A program made the position numbers and the translations under genes. From the NCBI GenBank assembly GCA_039920665.1, contig JBDSDH010000204.1, positions 1-55,209 on the forward strand: DNA of 55,209 nt. Direction: 5' to 3'. Positions 26,031 to 35,902 of the stretch are shown one piece after another. The DNA is from WLMZ01 sp039920665 (GTDB lineage Bacteria; Actinomycetota; Acidimicrobiia; Acidimicrobiales; Ilumatobacteraceae). The notes below the pieces were generated by a model that was given only the letters and a program-made list of their open reading frames with translations, had not been told where the DNA came from and ran no database searches. Numbering within the stretch: position 1 is the first letter of the stretch; each line of letters starts with the position of its first letter.

Positions 26031-28943
26031 ATGGTTCGCCGCGACGTCTCCTCCCTGTCGCTGCAGCTCACCTGGCACGAGAACTCGTTGCACCTGTGGG
26101 CGCTCGATCGAACCTCGCTCACCACTGCTTCGGTGGTCGATCTGATGAACGTCGTCGACCAACAGGTCGGACCATCCGTCGCTCGCAGCGCGTTCACCAG
26201 CCGGATCCCGGTCAAGCTCGCCAACGGCGCCGGTGACATCGCCGCCCAGACGCTGCGGATCAACGCCGCCGCGCTCGACGAACTGCCACTGCGCTGTCCG
26301 ACGCCTTCGCTGCAATGGTTCGCCGATCTCGCGCGACTTGCCCGACGGGCGATGCGTGCCGGGCGCATCCGGCCCCTGCTCGAGATCTCCGGGCCCGTGC
26401 ATGCGGCCCACTGGATCCCGGTATCGAACTACGCGCTCGACCAAGCGCTCGCCGAATTGCACGCGTCGATGCCCGCCGTGTGTGCGGTCAACGACATCAA
26501 CCGCCTGTTCGAGTCGCTGATCGATGCGCTCGTGCGCAACTCCCTCAACGGCATGGCCTGGCGTCCCCCCCAACCTCGTCACGGTCGAGGCTCTGACTAC
26601 CGCGCTGCGCAGGCGACTTTTCGGGGGCTCGCGTCAACGGGTGGCAAGGTGCTCTACCGCAACGACGATCTGCCGGCGCTCGCCGAGCTCGGCCGAATAT
26701 TCGCCCACGAGGCCGATCGCGCGGCGGGGTTGCCGGTGCTCGCCGCTCAACTGCGGTTGCAACTGCCGGAGTTGCTCGACGATCCGTGGCTGCTCACGCT
26801 CGAACTGGTCGACATCGATCAGCCCGATCACTACTGCACCGCCGCCGACGTTCTCGATGGCACCGCGGCCGCGCTCGATCTCGCCCGCCGGGCCGATCAA
26901 CTGCCGCGTCTGCGCGACCGGATCCGTGCCGCCAGCGAGCGGCTCGCCGATCACCTCGGTCCGGCACTGTCGCCGTTCAAGGTGTTCGCCGACGATCCCG
27001 CCGGTGCCGCCGAACTCGAACTGGAACAGACCGAGACATTCCTGGTCACCGCTCCCGAGTTGCTCGAGCAGATCGATATCCGGCTGCTCGGTCCGGAGCA
27101 GCTGATCAAGGTCAGAGCCGGCGTCCGAGCGTCGGCCGCGCCTCGCGTCGAAACTGCAGCATCGGGCCGATTCTCGGCGGGCGCCCTCGTGCAGTGGGAC
27201 GCAACCGTCGATGACGCGCCGATCGACGACGCCCAACTGCAGCGCGCTGCAGCGGCCGGCAACAGTCTGATCCATGTCGGTGGGCGCTGGGTGCGGCTCG
27301 ACACCAAGCAGGTCCGCTCCACGCTCGAACGACTGCAGCGGCACCGCGACAACGATGCCGAACTCGATGTCGGCGGGCTGCTCAAGTTGGCCGCCGATGC
27401 TGCAGCCGGTGATTCAGCGGCGGGCGTGTTGTCCATCACTGCGGCCGAGGACGCCGGATGGATCACCGATCTGTTGGATGGGCTGCCTGACGAACGGCTG
27501 ATCGAGATGCGTGAGCCAGACTCGTTCACCGGTGAGCTGCGCCACTATCAACGGCGTGGCCTGAGTTGGATGGGGTTCCTCAGCCGGCTCGGACTCGGTG
27601 GCTGTCTGGCCGACGACATGGGTCTCGGTAAGACCGCGACCACGCTCGCACACCTGTCCACCCGGCCCGGGCCGCACCTGGTGGTCTGCCCGCTCAGCGT
27701 GGTCCACAACTGGTACTCCGAAGCCGCCCGGTTCACGCCCGATTTGCAAGTCGCGATCCATCACGGCAACGACCGCGCTCGCGGCGACAGCGCGCTCGGC
27801 CAGCTGATCCCGGCTGACATCGTCGTCACCACCTACGGCCTGCTTGCCCGCGATGTCGACACCCTCGCCGCCGTTCAATGGGGCACCGTCGTGCTCGACG
27901 AAGCGCAGGCCATCAAGAATCACCTCACCCGCGCCGCCAAGGCCGTGCGCCAGATCGGAGCGACCCAGAAGCTGGCGCTCACCGGCACCCCGGTCGAGAA
28001 CCACCTCGGCGAGCTGTGGGCGATCCTCGACGCGGTCAATCCCGGTTTGTATGGCAGCGCAAGCCAATTCACCGATCGCTACGCACGGCCGATTCAGCGA
28101 AACGGCGATCCTGCCGCGACCGCCGCGCTGCGAACACTGACCCAGCCGTTCGTGCTTCGCCGGACCAAGGCCGACAAGACGCTGCTGCCCGAACTGCCCG
28201 ACAAGATCGAGCAGATCGCATGGTCCACGCTGACCAAAGAGCAGGCTGCGATGTACCAGGCCGTCGTCGATCGGCTGCTGGCCGACGCCCAGGCCGAGAC
28301 CGGCATGAAGCGACGCGGGATGGTCCTGGCCGCGCTGACTCGGCTCAAACAGATCTGCAACCATCCAGCTCATGCGGCCGGCGACGGTTCTCGTCTTGCC
28401 GGCCGATCCGGCAAGCTCAACCGTTTCGACGAAATCGTCGACGATCTCCTTGAACTGGACGAACGGGCGCTGGTGTTCACCCAGTTCCGCGAGATGGGTC
28501 TGCTCCTCCAACGCCACCTGCGCGAACGATTGCAGATGGATGCTCCGTTCCTGCATGGCGGCGTCTCCCGCACCGGTCGCGATGCAATGGTGCACCGATT
28601 CCAGTCCGGCGAGGGTGCACCGCTGCTGCTGGTATCGCTCAAAGCGGGCGGCACCGGGCTGAATCTCACCAGCGCGTCACAGGTCATCCACTACGACCGG
28701 TGGTGGAACCCGGCGGTCGAAGACCAAGCGACCGACCGCGCCTGGCGTCTCGGCCAGGATCACACGGTGCTCGTCCACAAGATGGTCTGCGAAGGCACCC
28801 TCGAAGAACGAATCAGCCAACTCATCGACGACAAGAAGGCGCTCGCCAACTCGGTGCTCGGCACGGGCGAACAGTGGCTGACGGAACTGTCCACCGACGA
28901 CCTCCGGTCACTGGTCGCCCTCTCTCCGACCGGGTTGCGATGA
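26031..28943 (+). CDS. SNF2-family helicase/translocase
   Basis: A 970-residue ATPase that probably moves along or remodels DNA-protein complexes. The first 500 residues are the SNF2-associated N-terminal region. The motor begins near 505 (GELRHYQRRGLSWMGFLSRL), with Walker A DDMGLGKT near 527, VLDEAQAIKN near 622 and LTGTPVENHLGELW. The C-terminal lobe has ALVFTQFREMGLLLQRHL and SLKAGGTGLNLTSASQVIHY, then DRWWNPAVEDQATDRAWRLG. The ATG at 26031 lies 6 bases after TACCGT. It overlaps the SWIM gene by ATGA, a pairing known from other actinobacteria. Confidence 0.93.
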   Translation: MVRRDVSSLSLQLTWHENSLHLWALDRTSLTTASVVDLMNVVDQQVGPSVARSAFTSRIPVKLANGAGDIAAQTLRINAAALDELPLRCPTPSLQWFADLARLARRAMRAGRIRPLLEISGPVHAAHWIPVSNYALDQALAELHASMPAVCAVNDINRLFESLIDALVRNSLNGMAWRPPQPRHGRGSDYRAAQATFRGLASTGGKVLYRNDDLPALAELGRIFAHEADRAAGLPVLAAQLRLQLPELLDDPWLLTLELVDIDQPDHYCTAADVLDGTAAALDLARRADQLPRLRDRIRAASERLADHLGPALSPFKVFADDPAGAAELELEQTETFLVTAPELLEQIDIRLLGPEQLIKVRAGVRASAAPRVETAASGRFSAGALVQWDATVDDAPIDDAQLQRAAAAGNSLIHVGGRWVRLDTKQVRSTLERLQRHRDNDAELDVGGLLKLAADAAAGDSAAGVLSITAAEDAGWITDLLDGLPDERLIEMREPDSFTGELRHYQRRGLSWMGFLSRLGLGGCLADDMGLGKTATTLAHLSTRPGPHLVVCPLSVVHNWYSEAARFTPDLQVAIHHGNDRARGDSALGQLIPADIVVTTYGLLARDVDTLAAVQWGTVVLDEAQAIKNHLTRAAKAVRQIGATQKLALTGTPVENHLGELWAILDAVNPGLYGSASQFTDRYARPIQRNGDPAATAALRTLTQPFVLRRTKADKTLLPELPDKIEQIAWSTLTKEQAAMYQAVVDRLLADAQAETGMKRRGMVLAALTRLKQICNHPAHAAGDGSRLAGRSGKLNRFDEIVDDLLELDERALVFTQFREMGLLLQRHLRERLQMDAPFLHGGVSRTGRDAMVHRFQSGEGAPLLLVSLKAGGTGLNLTSASQVIHYDRWWNPAVEDQATDRAWRLGQDHTVLVHKMVCEGTLEERISQLIDDKKALANSVLGTGEQWLTELSTDDLRSLVALSPTGLR

Positions 28944-29680
28944 GCTACAACGATCGCGAGGCACGACTCGTGCCGACCCTGATCAACGTCTTGATCGCCG
29001 GGATGTGCGACCCGTCACGTTTGCGGCGCGGTCGCGACTACGCCCGCCAGGGCGCCGTGATGGACGTGCACGTCGAGTCGGGGCTACTCACCGGATTCGT
29101 CCAGGGCAGCCGACCCACGCCCTACGACGTCGTCGTCCACGTCACCGCTGCGACCGAATTCGAGGTCCTCCAGCAATTGGTCCCGACCGCCCGCGACATT
29201 CGTTTCGATTGCAGTTGCCCGGATTGGGACAATCCCTGCAAGCACGCGATTGCGGTGATGTCGGCCTTCGCTGAACGAGTCGGCCACGACCCCCAACTGC
29301 TCGCCACATGGCGCGGTGCGCCGCTCGTGGGCGCAGCGGCCCGGACCGCTGTGGTCGGCTCGCGATCAAGTCGCACCTCGCAGACGGCACCGCCGCCGAA
29401 GCCGGTCATCACGGACCAGCAACGCGCCGAGGTCGACGCGTACCTCGGCATCGCCGCCCAGAAACCGGCTGTCGAGGAACCATCTGCCGAGCCATCAACA
29501 GCCGAGCCATCAACGGCCGAGCCATCAACGGCCGAGCCATCAGCCGCCGTCCAGCCCGGATGGAGGCCTCCGGAACTGCTCGACCTGTCGCCACCAGAGT
29601 CCGATGGCTGGGATGAACCGTGGGCCTCGATGCTCGATGACGCGATCAAGCACCTTCGCGACCACACCCCCGCCAACTGA
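28940..29680 (+). CDS. SWIM zinc-finger protein
   Basis: A 246-residue protein translationally coupled to the SNF2 gene (ATGA). The SWIM finger, CxCx(n)CxH, is at about 91-104 (CSCPDWDNPCKHAIAVM) within a conserved block beginning FVQGSRPTPYDVVVHV. Such proteins are thought to bind DNA or the partner helicase. The C-terminal 100 residues are Pro/Ala-rich and carry five EPSTA-type pentapeptides from a 15-base tandem repeat, then an acidic helix (DEPWASMLDDAIKHL). Confidence 0.88.
   Translation: MSYNDREARLVPTLINVLIAGMCDPSRLRRGRDYARQGAVMDVHVESGLLTGFVQGSRPTPYDVVVHVTAATEFEVLQQLVPTARDIRFDCSCPDWDNPCKHAIAVMSAFAERVGHDPQLLATWRGAPLVGAAARTAVVGSRSSRTSQTAPPPKPVITDQQRAEVDAYLGIAAQKPAVEEPSAEPSTAEPSTAEPSTAEPSAAVQPGWRPPELLDLSPPESDGWDEPWASMLDDAIKHLRDHTPAN
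29474..29548 (+). repeat. 15-base tandem repeat in the SWIM gene
   Basis: Five in-frame units related to GAGCCATCAACGGCC encode EPSTA repeats close to the protein C-terminus; the outer units are diverged. Confidence 0.9.
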
Positions 29681-29711
29681 TCCGCAACGGGTGCGAAACC
29701 CATTGTCCGGC

Positions 29712-29734
29712 CGAGCCGGCACGAGATCGGCTCG
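29712..29734. terminator. Hairpin between SWIM and hspR genes
   Basis: CGAGCCG and CGGCTCG (7 bp, 9-base loop) lie between two convergent stop codons, two bases from the hspR stop. There is little T-run, so the strength is uncertain. Confidence 0.4.
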
Positions 29735-29735
29735 T

Positions 29736-30125
29736 TCAGCGACGCTTGTGCAGATTCGCGTGGGTGAAGACGGCAACCGCCTGGTGCAGTGGTACGAGAT
29801 CACGACGGGGTGAGCGACGTTCTGCTTCGGCCAGCGCATCGCTGGCGAGCGCCCGCAAGCGCTCGTTCTCGATCCGGAGCACTTCGACCTCGGCCTCCAA
29901 CGTCATCACCCGTCGAATGCCTTCGAGGTTCATCCCCTCGGCAGCGAGTTCCTGTATTCGGCGCAACGTGTCGATATCGAGATCGCTGTAGCGGCGGTTG
30001 CCACCCTGCGATCGCGCGGGTTGGACCAGCCCGCGACGTTCGTAGATGCGCAAGGTCTGGGGATGCATCCCCGCCAACTCGGCCGCGACCGAGATGACGT
30101 AAACGGCGTGGTCTCTGCTGCGCAT
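29736..30125 (-). CDS. hspR: Heat-shock repressor HspR (MerR family)
   Basis: A 129-residue winged-helix repressor that holds down the dnaK operon and, in many actinobacteria, clpB, using DnaK as co-repressor. The MerR helix-turn-helix is complete: YVISVAAELAGMHPQTLRIY, then ERRGLVQPARSQGGNRRYSD. A coiled-coil dimer helix follows (LEAEVEVLRIENERLRALAS). It is the last gene of the operon, two bases after dnaJ. Likely targets in the window are the dyads at 33865-33885 and 24421-24447. Confidence 0.93.
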   Translation of the reverse strand: MRSRDHAVYVISVAAELAGMHPQTLRIYERRGLVQPARSQGGNRRYSDLDIDTLRRIQELAAEGMNLEGIRRVMTLEAEVEVLRIENERLRALASDALAEAERRSPRRDLVPLHQAVAVFTHANLHKRR

Positions 30126-30127
30126 GG

Positions 30128-31297
30128 TCAGCCTCCTCGCTGGGCTGCGTCGGCGATCAGCGCAGCCCGAGGGGACTCGGTTGCGGCAGCCGCCAATGCT
30201 TCCACAGCGCTGCGCTGTTCGTCGGTGAGGTGTTTGGGCACTTCGACATCGACGGACACGATCAGGTCGCCCGTGCGCTTGGCGGTCTCGATGCCCTTGC
30301 CCTTGACCCGGTGGCGGGTACCGCTTTGGGTGCCCGACTTGATCCGGAGTGTGACCGGCGAGCCGGTCAGGGTCGGCACGTCGATGTCGGCACCGAGTAC
30401 GGCTTCGGCGAAGGTGATCGGCACATTGATGGTGAGGTTGTCACCATCTCGACCGAACACGCGGTGCGGCATCACGTGACACTCGACGAACAGATCGCCG
30501 GACGGGCCACCGTTACGGCCGGGGCCGCCGCGTCCCTTGAGCCGAATCCGCTGTCCGTCCGCAACGCCGGCCGGCAGGCGAACCTTGACCTCACGGGCCT
30601 TCTTCTCGACGCCCGTGCCACGACACGTCGGGCACGGCGTCTCGATGACCACCCCACGGCCCTGGCAGACCCGGCATGGGCTGCTGAAGGAGAAGAAACC
30701 CTGGTTGTCGTCGATGGCTCCACGACCACCGCAGTTGCTGCACGTCTTTGGGTGGGTACCGGGTTTGGACCCACTGCCGTTACACGTACTGCACTGAGCA
30801 TCGCTGGTGAGATAGAGGGTGGTCGTGATGCCCTGGATCGCATCGATGAACTCGAGCGTCAGGCTCGCCTCGAGGTCTTCACCACGCTGCGGTCCACCAC
30901 CGGCCGATGCGCCGCGACCTCGGCCGCCGCGGTTGAACATCCCACCGAGCATGTCGCCGAGGCCATCGGCCCCGACGTTGAAGCTGAAGCCGCCCGGCCC
31001 GCCGCCAGCGCCGCCACGATTGCCGGCACCGCCGAAACCGCCGCCGAACGGACCCATCGAGCCGGAACGACGAACCTCGTCGTACTCGACCCGCTTGGCC
31101 TCGTCACCCACGACGTCGTATGCCGCCGAGACGTCTTTGAAACGGTTCTCGGCGGCATCGTTGCCCGGATGGGTGTCGGGGTGGTTGTCACGCGCGAGTT
31201 GGCGGTAGGCCTTGGTGATCTCCTTGGCGGTCGCCGTCTCACTGACGCCGAGCACCTTGTAGAAGTCCTTCTCGTACCAATCTCGCGATGCAGCCAT
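30128..31297 (-). CDS. dnaJ: Chaperone DnaJ
   Basis: A 389-residue type I J-protein that stimulates the DnaK ATPase and delivers clients. The J domain has the HPD triad (ARDNHPDTHPGN), followed by a Gly/Phe linker (FGGGFGGAGNRGGAGGGPGG) and four CxxCxGxG zinc repeats (CSTCNGSG, CSNCGGRG, CRVCQGRG, CPTCRGTG), then the C-terminal substrate domains. It lies between grpE (10-base gap) and hspR (2-base gap). Confidence 0.96.
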   Translation of the reverse strand: MAASRDWYEKDFYKVLGVSETATAKEITKAYRQLARDNHPDTHPGNDAAENRFKDVSAAYDVVGDEAKRVEYDEVRRSGSMGPFGGGFGGAGNRGGAGGGPGGFSFNVGADGLGDMLGGMFNRGGRGRGASAGGGPQRGEDLEASLTLEFIDAIQGITTTLYLTSDAQCSTCNGSGSKPGTHPKTCSNCGGRGAIDDNQGFFSFSSPCRVCQGRGVVIETPCPTCRGTGVEKKAREVKVRLPAGVADGQRIRLKGRGGPGRNGGPSGDLFVECHVMPHRVFGRDGDNLTINVPITFAEAVLGADIDVPTLTGSPVTLRIKSGTQSGTRHRVKGKGIETAKRTGDLIVSVDVEVPKHLTDEQRSAVEALAAAATESPRAALIADAAQRGG

Positions 31298-31307
31298 CGT
31301 TGTTTCC

Positions 31308-31910
31308 TCAGCCCTTTACTTTCACCATTGCGGCGCGGAGGGTCTTGCCCTTCCACGTATAGCCGGTGCGCAACACCTCGCTCACCACTGCTTCGCCGCC
31401 GTCGCCCGGCTCGTGCATGACCGCATCGGCGTGTTCGGGATCGAACGGCTTGTCGGCCAGATCGAGTGCTTCGAGGCCCTGTTTCTGGAGCACGCCCATC
31501 AACTGCGACCAGATCGGCTGGACGGCATCGGCGCCGTGGGCGAACGCCGCTTCGCACGCATCGAGCACGGGCAGCAGCGACTCGGCGAACCGGCCGGTCG
31601 CCCGGTCGATGTCGTCGTGCTGTTGGGCCGTGACCCGCTTGCGATAGTTCTCGAAGTCGGCCTGCAACCGCAATGCCATGTTCTTGAACTCCTGGACCTC
31701 GATCGTCAGTTCTTCGACCTCGGTGAGGGGCTGGGTGTGCTCTGGTTCGCCAGACGCACCAGTGGCCTGATCGGCCACCAGTTCGCCTTCGGCGGCCGCG
31801 TCGAGGAACTCCTCGAACTCGGTCGCGTCATTGTCCGTGTGTGGGGCGTCCGTCTGTGGGGCTTCCGTGTGTGGGGCTTCCGTGTGTGGGGCATCCGTGT
31901 GATCGCTCAT
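31308..31910 (-). CDS. grpE: Nucleotide-exchange factor GrpE
   Basis: A 200-residue co-chaperone that releases ADP from DnaK. The long helix (ELTIEVQEFKNMALRLQADF, then ENYRKR) and the beta domain (LEALDLADKPFDPEHADAVM, YTWKGKTLRAAMVKVKG) are typical. The frame is open upstream through dnaK, but the ATG at 31910, 7 bases after the dnaK stop, gives the right length. The first 25 residues are Asp/Thr/Ala/Pro/His repeats from a 15-base tandem array that begins right at the start codon. Confidence 0.94.
   Translation of the reverse strand: MSDHTDAPHTEAPHTEAPQTDAPHTDNDATEFEEFLDAAAEGELVADQATGASGEPEHTQPLTEVEELTIEVQEFKNMALRLQADFENYRKRVTAQQHDDIDRATGRFAESLLPVLDACEAAFAHGADAVQPIWSQLMGVLQKQGLEALDLADKPFDPEHADAVMHEPGDGGEAVVSEVLRTGYTWKGKTLRAAMVKVKG
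31833..31907 (-). repeat. 15-base tandem repeat at the start of grpE
   Basis: Five units related to GCCCCACACACGGAA (minus strand), the last partly diverged, encode APHTE-type pentapeptides in the GrpE N-terminus. Confidence 0.9.
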
Positions 31911-31917
31911 CGCGAAC

Positions 31918-33756
<1,839 letters not shown>

Positions 33757-33821
33757 GGGGATGTTCTCCTGTGTGACGGATCCTTGTGAGGGACAACGAT
33801 TGGGTTGAACTTGCCGCAAGG

Positions 33822-33830
33822 TTATCCACA
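33822..33830 (+). promoter_or_regulatory. Perfect DnaA-box 9-mer upstream of dnaK
   Basis: TTATCCACA, inside GTTATCCACAGC, lies about 65 bases before the dnaK start on the opposite strand. The identical 12-mer is in the clpB promoter. Confidence 0.55.
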
Positions 33831-33864
33831 GCACCGCAGACACCCAACCCGGACCAACAGAAAA

Positions 33865-33885
33865 CTTGAGTCAATGTGACTCAGC
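33865..33885. promoter_or_regulatory. HAIR element (HspR operator) upstream of dnaK
   Basis: CTTGAGT-n7-ACTCAGC matches the HspR consensus CTTGAGT-n7-ACTCAAG with the left half perfect and two changes in the right half. On the coding strand it contains TTGACT, which could be the dnaK -35 hexamer. It lies between dnaK and the stop of the AAA+ ATPase gene. Confidence 0.75.
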
Positions 33886-33906
33886 TTTTACGGGTGGGTC
33901 TGCGGG

Positions 33907-35829
33907 TCACCCCTTCGACACGATCGGGTACCACTCTCCGAACAATTCGCGGGTGATCAACCGTCCCTGCTTCTGGAATTCACGCTTCAGACCGAGCAGC
34001 GCGATCTCGGTCGACAGTGCGACGCCGGCAGTGGCGGCGAGGAAGGCACCGTTGAGGGCCGCGTTGCGGATCGATCCACCGACAAGATCGAAGCGTTGGG
34101 CGAGGAACGTCAGATCGAGGTCCTGCGTCGGTACGTCTGCCAGCGATCGGCGCCAGATCAGCTCGCGTTCGGCAGGACCGGGTGTGGGGAACGAGACCCG
34201 GCCGTGGATCCGTCGCAGGAACGCCTGGTCGATGTTGGACTGCATGTTGGTCGTCAGCACCACGAAGCCTTCGTAGGTCTCCATCCGCTGCAACAGATAC
34301 GACACCTCGAGATTGGCATAGCGATCTCGCGCGTCGCTGACCTCGCTGCGCTTGCCGAGCAGGGAATCGGCTTCGTCGAAGCACAACACCATGTCGCCGC
34401 TCTCGGCGGTCGAGAACAGTTCTTCGAGGTTTTTCTCGGTCTCTCCGATGTATTTGGACACGACCGATGACAGGTCGATCTTGAACATGTCGACGCCGAG
34501 TTCGCCGGCAACGACTTCGGCCGCAGTGGTCTTGCCCGTGCCCGACGGCCCGGCGAACAGGGCGACCACACCGGGCGACGGGTAGGCCCGTGCACCCCAG
34601 GTGTCGTGCACCAGGCGGCGATGGCGATACCGCTCGGTCAGTTCGCGGATCTGGGTTTCGGCCTCGGGTGGCAGGACGAGATCGGCCCACGTCAGACCGG
34701 GGCGAATCCGGCGGGCGAGCTTCTCGATCGGACCTGAGGCGAGACGACGCAACGCGGATCGGGGACCGCCGACGCCGGCCGAGGCGCTGACGATCATCCG
34801 CAGTTGGTGGGCAGTGATCCGACGCTCGGCGAGTTCGTCCGCACTGCCGTCGGGGAACGCTGCGGCGACCTCGGCGGGCAACACATGCGGGGACGCGGCA
34901 TGGATCTCTCGCCATGGACGGCGAGGAAGGCTCTCGATCGGCAACTGGGTCGGACAGCTGATTCCCCACACCAGGTGCGGCGTCCGCTCGATCCAGTACC
35001 GGGCGTCCGGAGGGAGATCGTCGCGTAAGCGCAGGATGATGCCGGCTCGGGAAATGGTGGCCTCGCGCACGACGGCCCGCCACGCCTCCGGTTCGTGCGG
35101 CGGACTGACCGTGAGGAACGCATTACCGGCCAGGCGGGCCGTCGCCATGTCGAGTCGGCGAGCCGGATCGGCACCGACGATGAGGAGCAGGTCGTCGTCC
35201 CCGCTGTCGTCGTCGTTGTCGTCGGCGTCGGTCTGTGACGCGAAGACAATCTCCAGATCGAGCGGTAACAACGGGTCGAGCGAGTCGTCACCGACGAGGT
35301 GCCACGTCACCCGTTCAGCCGGTCCGACCGTCCGGGAAGCCCACGTCGCTGCCGCATTCACTTCGACCAGTCCAGCGACGACGAGCGGCGAGTCCGGCGA
35401 TACGGCGTTCGGACCGAGGTGATCAGGTCCGAAGAGGGTGGCCAACCACGACAGGCTCAGTCGTTGCCGAGAACGGTCGTCAGCCAAGCGCCCCACGACG
35501 CGCTGCCGAGACGGATCGACCTCGACCGCGCACACGGCGGCGAACACCTCCGCCTCGTCGATCGTGAGCCCGGCCGCGGCCACCAGCGAGGCGAACGCGG
35601 AGCCGGCGGACATCGACTCGACGAACGCAGCCCGAGCGTCACGGATGATCGCCTCGTAGGGGTCGCGAGCAACGACATCGGTGGTCGGTGAGTCCTGCGA
35701 GTCCGCTGTGTCCGGCGTCCGGTCGATGTGCTCGCCCTCGACTGCCTTCAGTCGACTCTCGCAGCGGTGCAGCAGCGTGTCGACGAGCAGCGTCCACGAC
35801 CCAACCACCGCAGGTCGCACGGCATCCAT
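33907..35829 (-). CDS. AAA+ ATPase of the eCIS type
   Basis: A 640-residue protein. The C-terminal AAA+ module (from about 375) has Walker A FAGPSGTGKTTAAEVVAGEL near 426, KIDLSSVVSKYIGETEKNLE, Walker B VLCFDEADSLLGKRSEV near 479, the stretch YANLEVSYLLQRMETYEGF and the sensor block GGSIRNAALNGAFLAA. This wording is typical of the ATPase found in extracellular contractile injection system (eCIS) loci (Afp15/PVC15-like). The N-terminal half holds a degenerate ATPase-like region (LLLIVGADPARRLDMATARL) interrupted by an acidic run (DADDNDDDSGDDD). TAACTT is exactly 6 bases before the ATG. It diverges from the DUF4157 gene across 73 bases. No tail-tube, sheath or baseplate gene is in the window. 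Confidence 0.88.
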   Translation of the reverse strand: MDAVRPAVVGSWTLLVDTLLHRCESRLKAVEGEHIDRTPDTADSQDSPTTDVVARDPYEAIIRDARAAFVESMSAGSAFASLVAAAGLTIDEAEVFAAVCAVEVDPSRQRVVGRLADDRSRQRLSLSWLATLFGPDHLGPNAVSPDSPLVVAGLVEVNAAATWASRTVGPAERVTWHLVGDDSLDPLLPLDLEIVFASQTDADDNDDDSGDDDLLLIVGADPARRLDMATARLAGNAFLTVSPPHEPEAWRAVVREATISRAGIILRLRDDLPPDARYWIERTPHLVWGISCPTQLPIESLPRRPWREIHAASPHVLPAEVAAAFPDGSADELAERRITAHQLRMIVSASAGVGGPRSALRRLASGPIEKLARRIRPGLTWADLVLPPEAETQIRELTERYRHRRLVHDTWGARAYPSPGVVALFAGPSGTGKTTAAEVVAGELGVDMFKIDLSSVVSKYIGETEKNLEELFSTAESGDMVLCFDEADSLLGKRSEVSDARDRYANLEVSYLLQRMETYEGFVVLTTNMQSNIDQAFLRRIHGRVSFPTPGPAERELIWRRSLADVPTQDLDLTFLAQRFDLVGGSIRNAALNGAFLAATAGVALSTEIALLGLKREFQKQGRLITRELFGEWYPIVSKG

Positions 35830-35902
35830 CGCGATAAGTTAGCATTTCACTCGTTCGGGCTCGTCGACGCCGAATCACGAAGGTAAGCAGGAGGGGACCA
35901 CC

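Noticed and set aside
33822..33830. Chromosomal replication origin near the DnaA-box sequence
   Set aside because: Only a single box occurs at each site, with no cluster, no AT-rich unwinding region and no dnaA, dnaN or parAB nearby.
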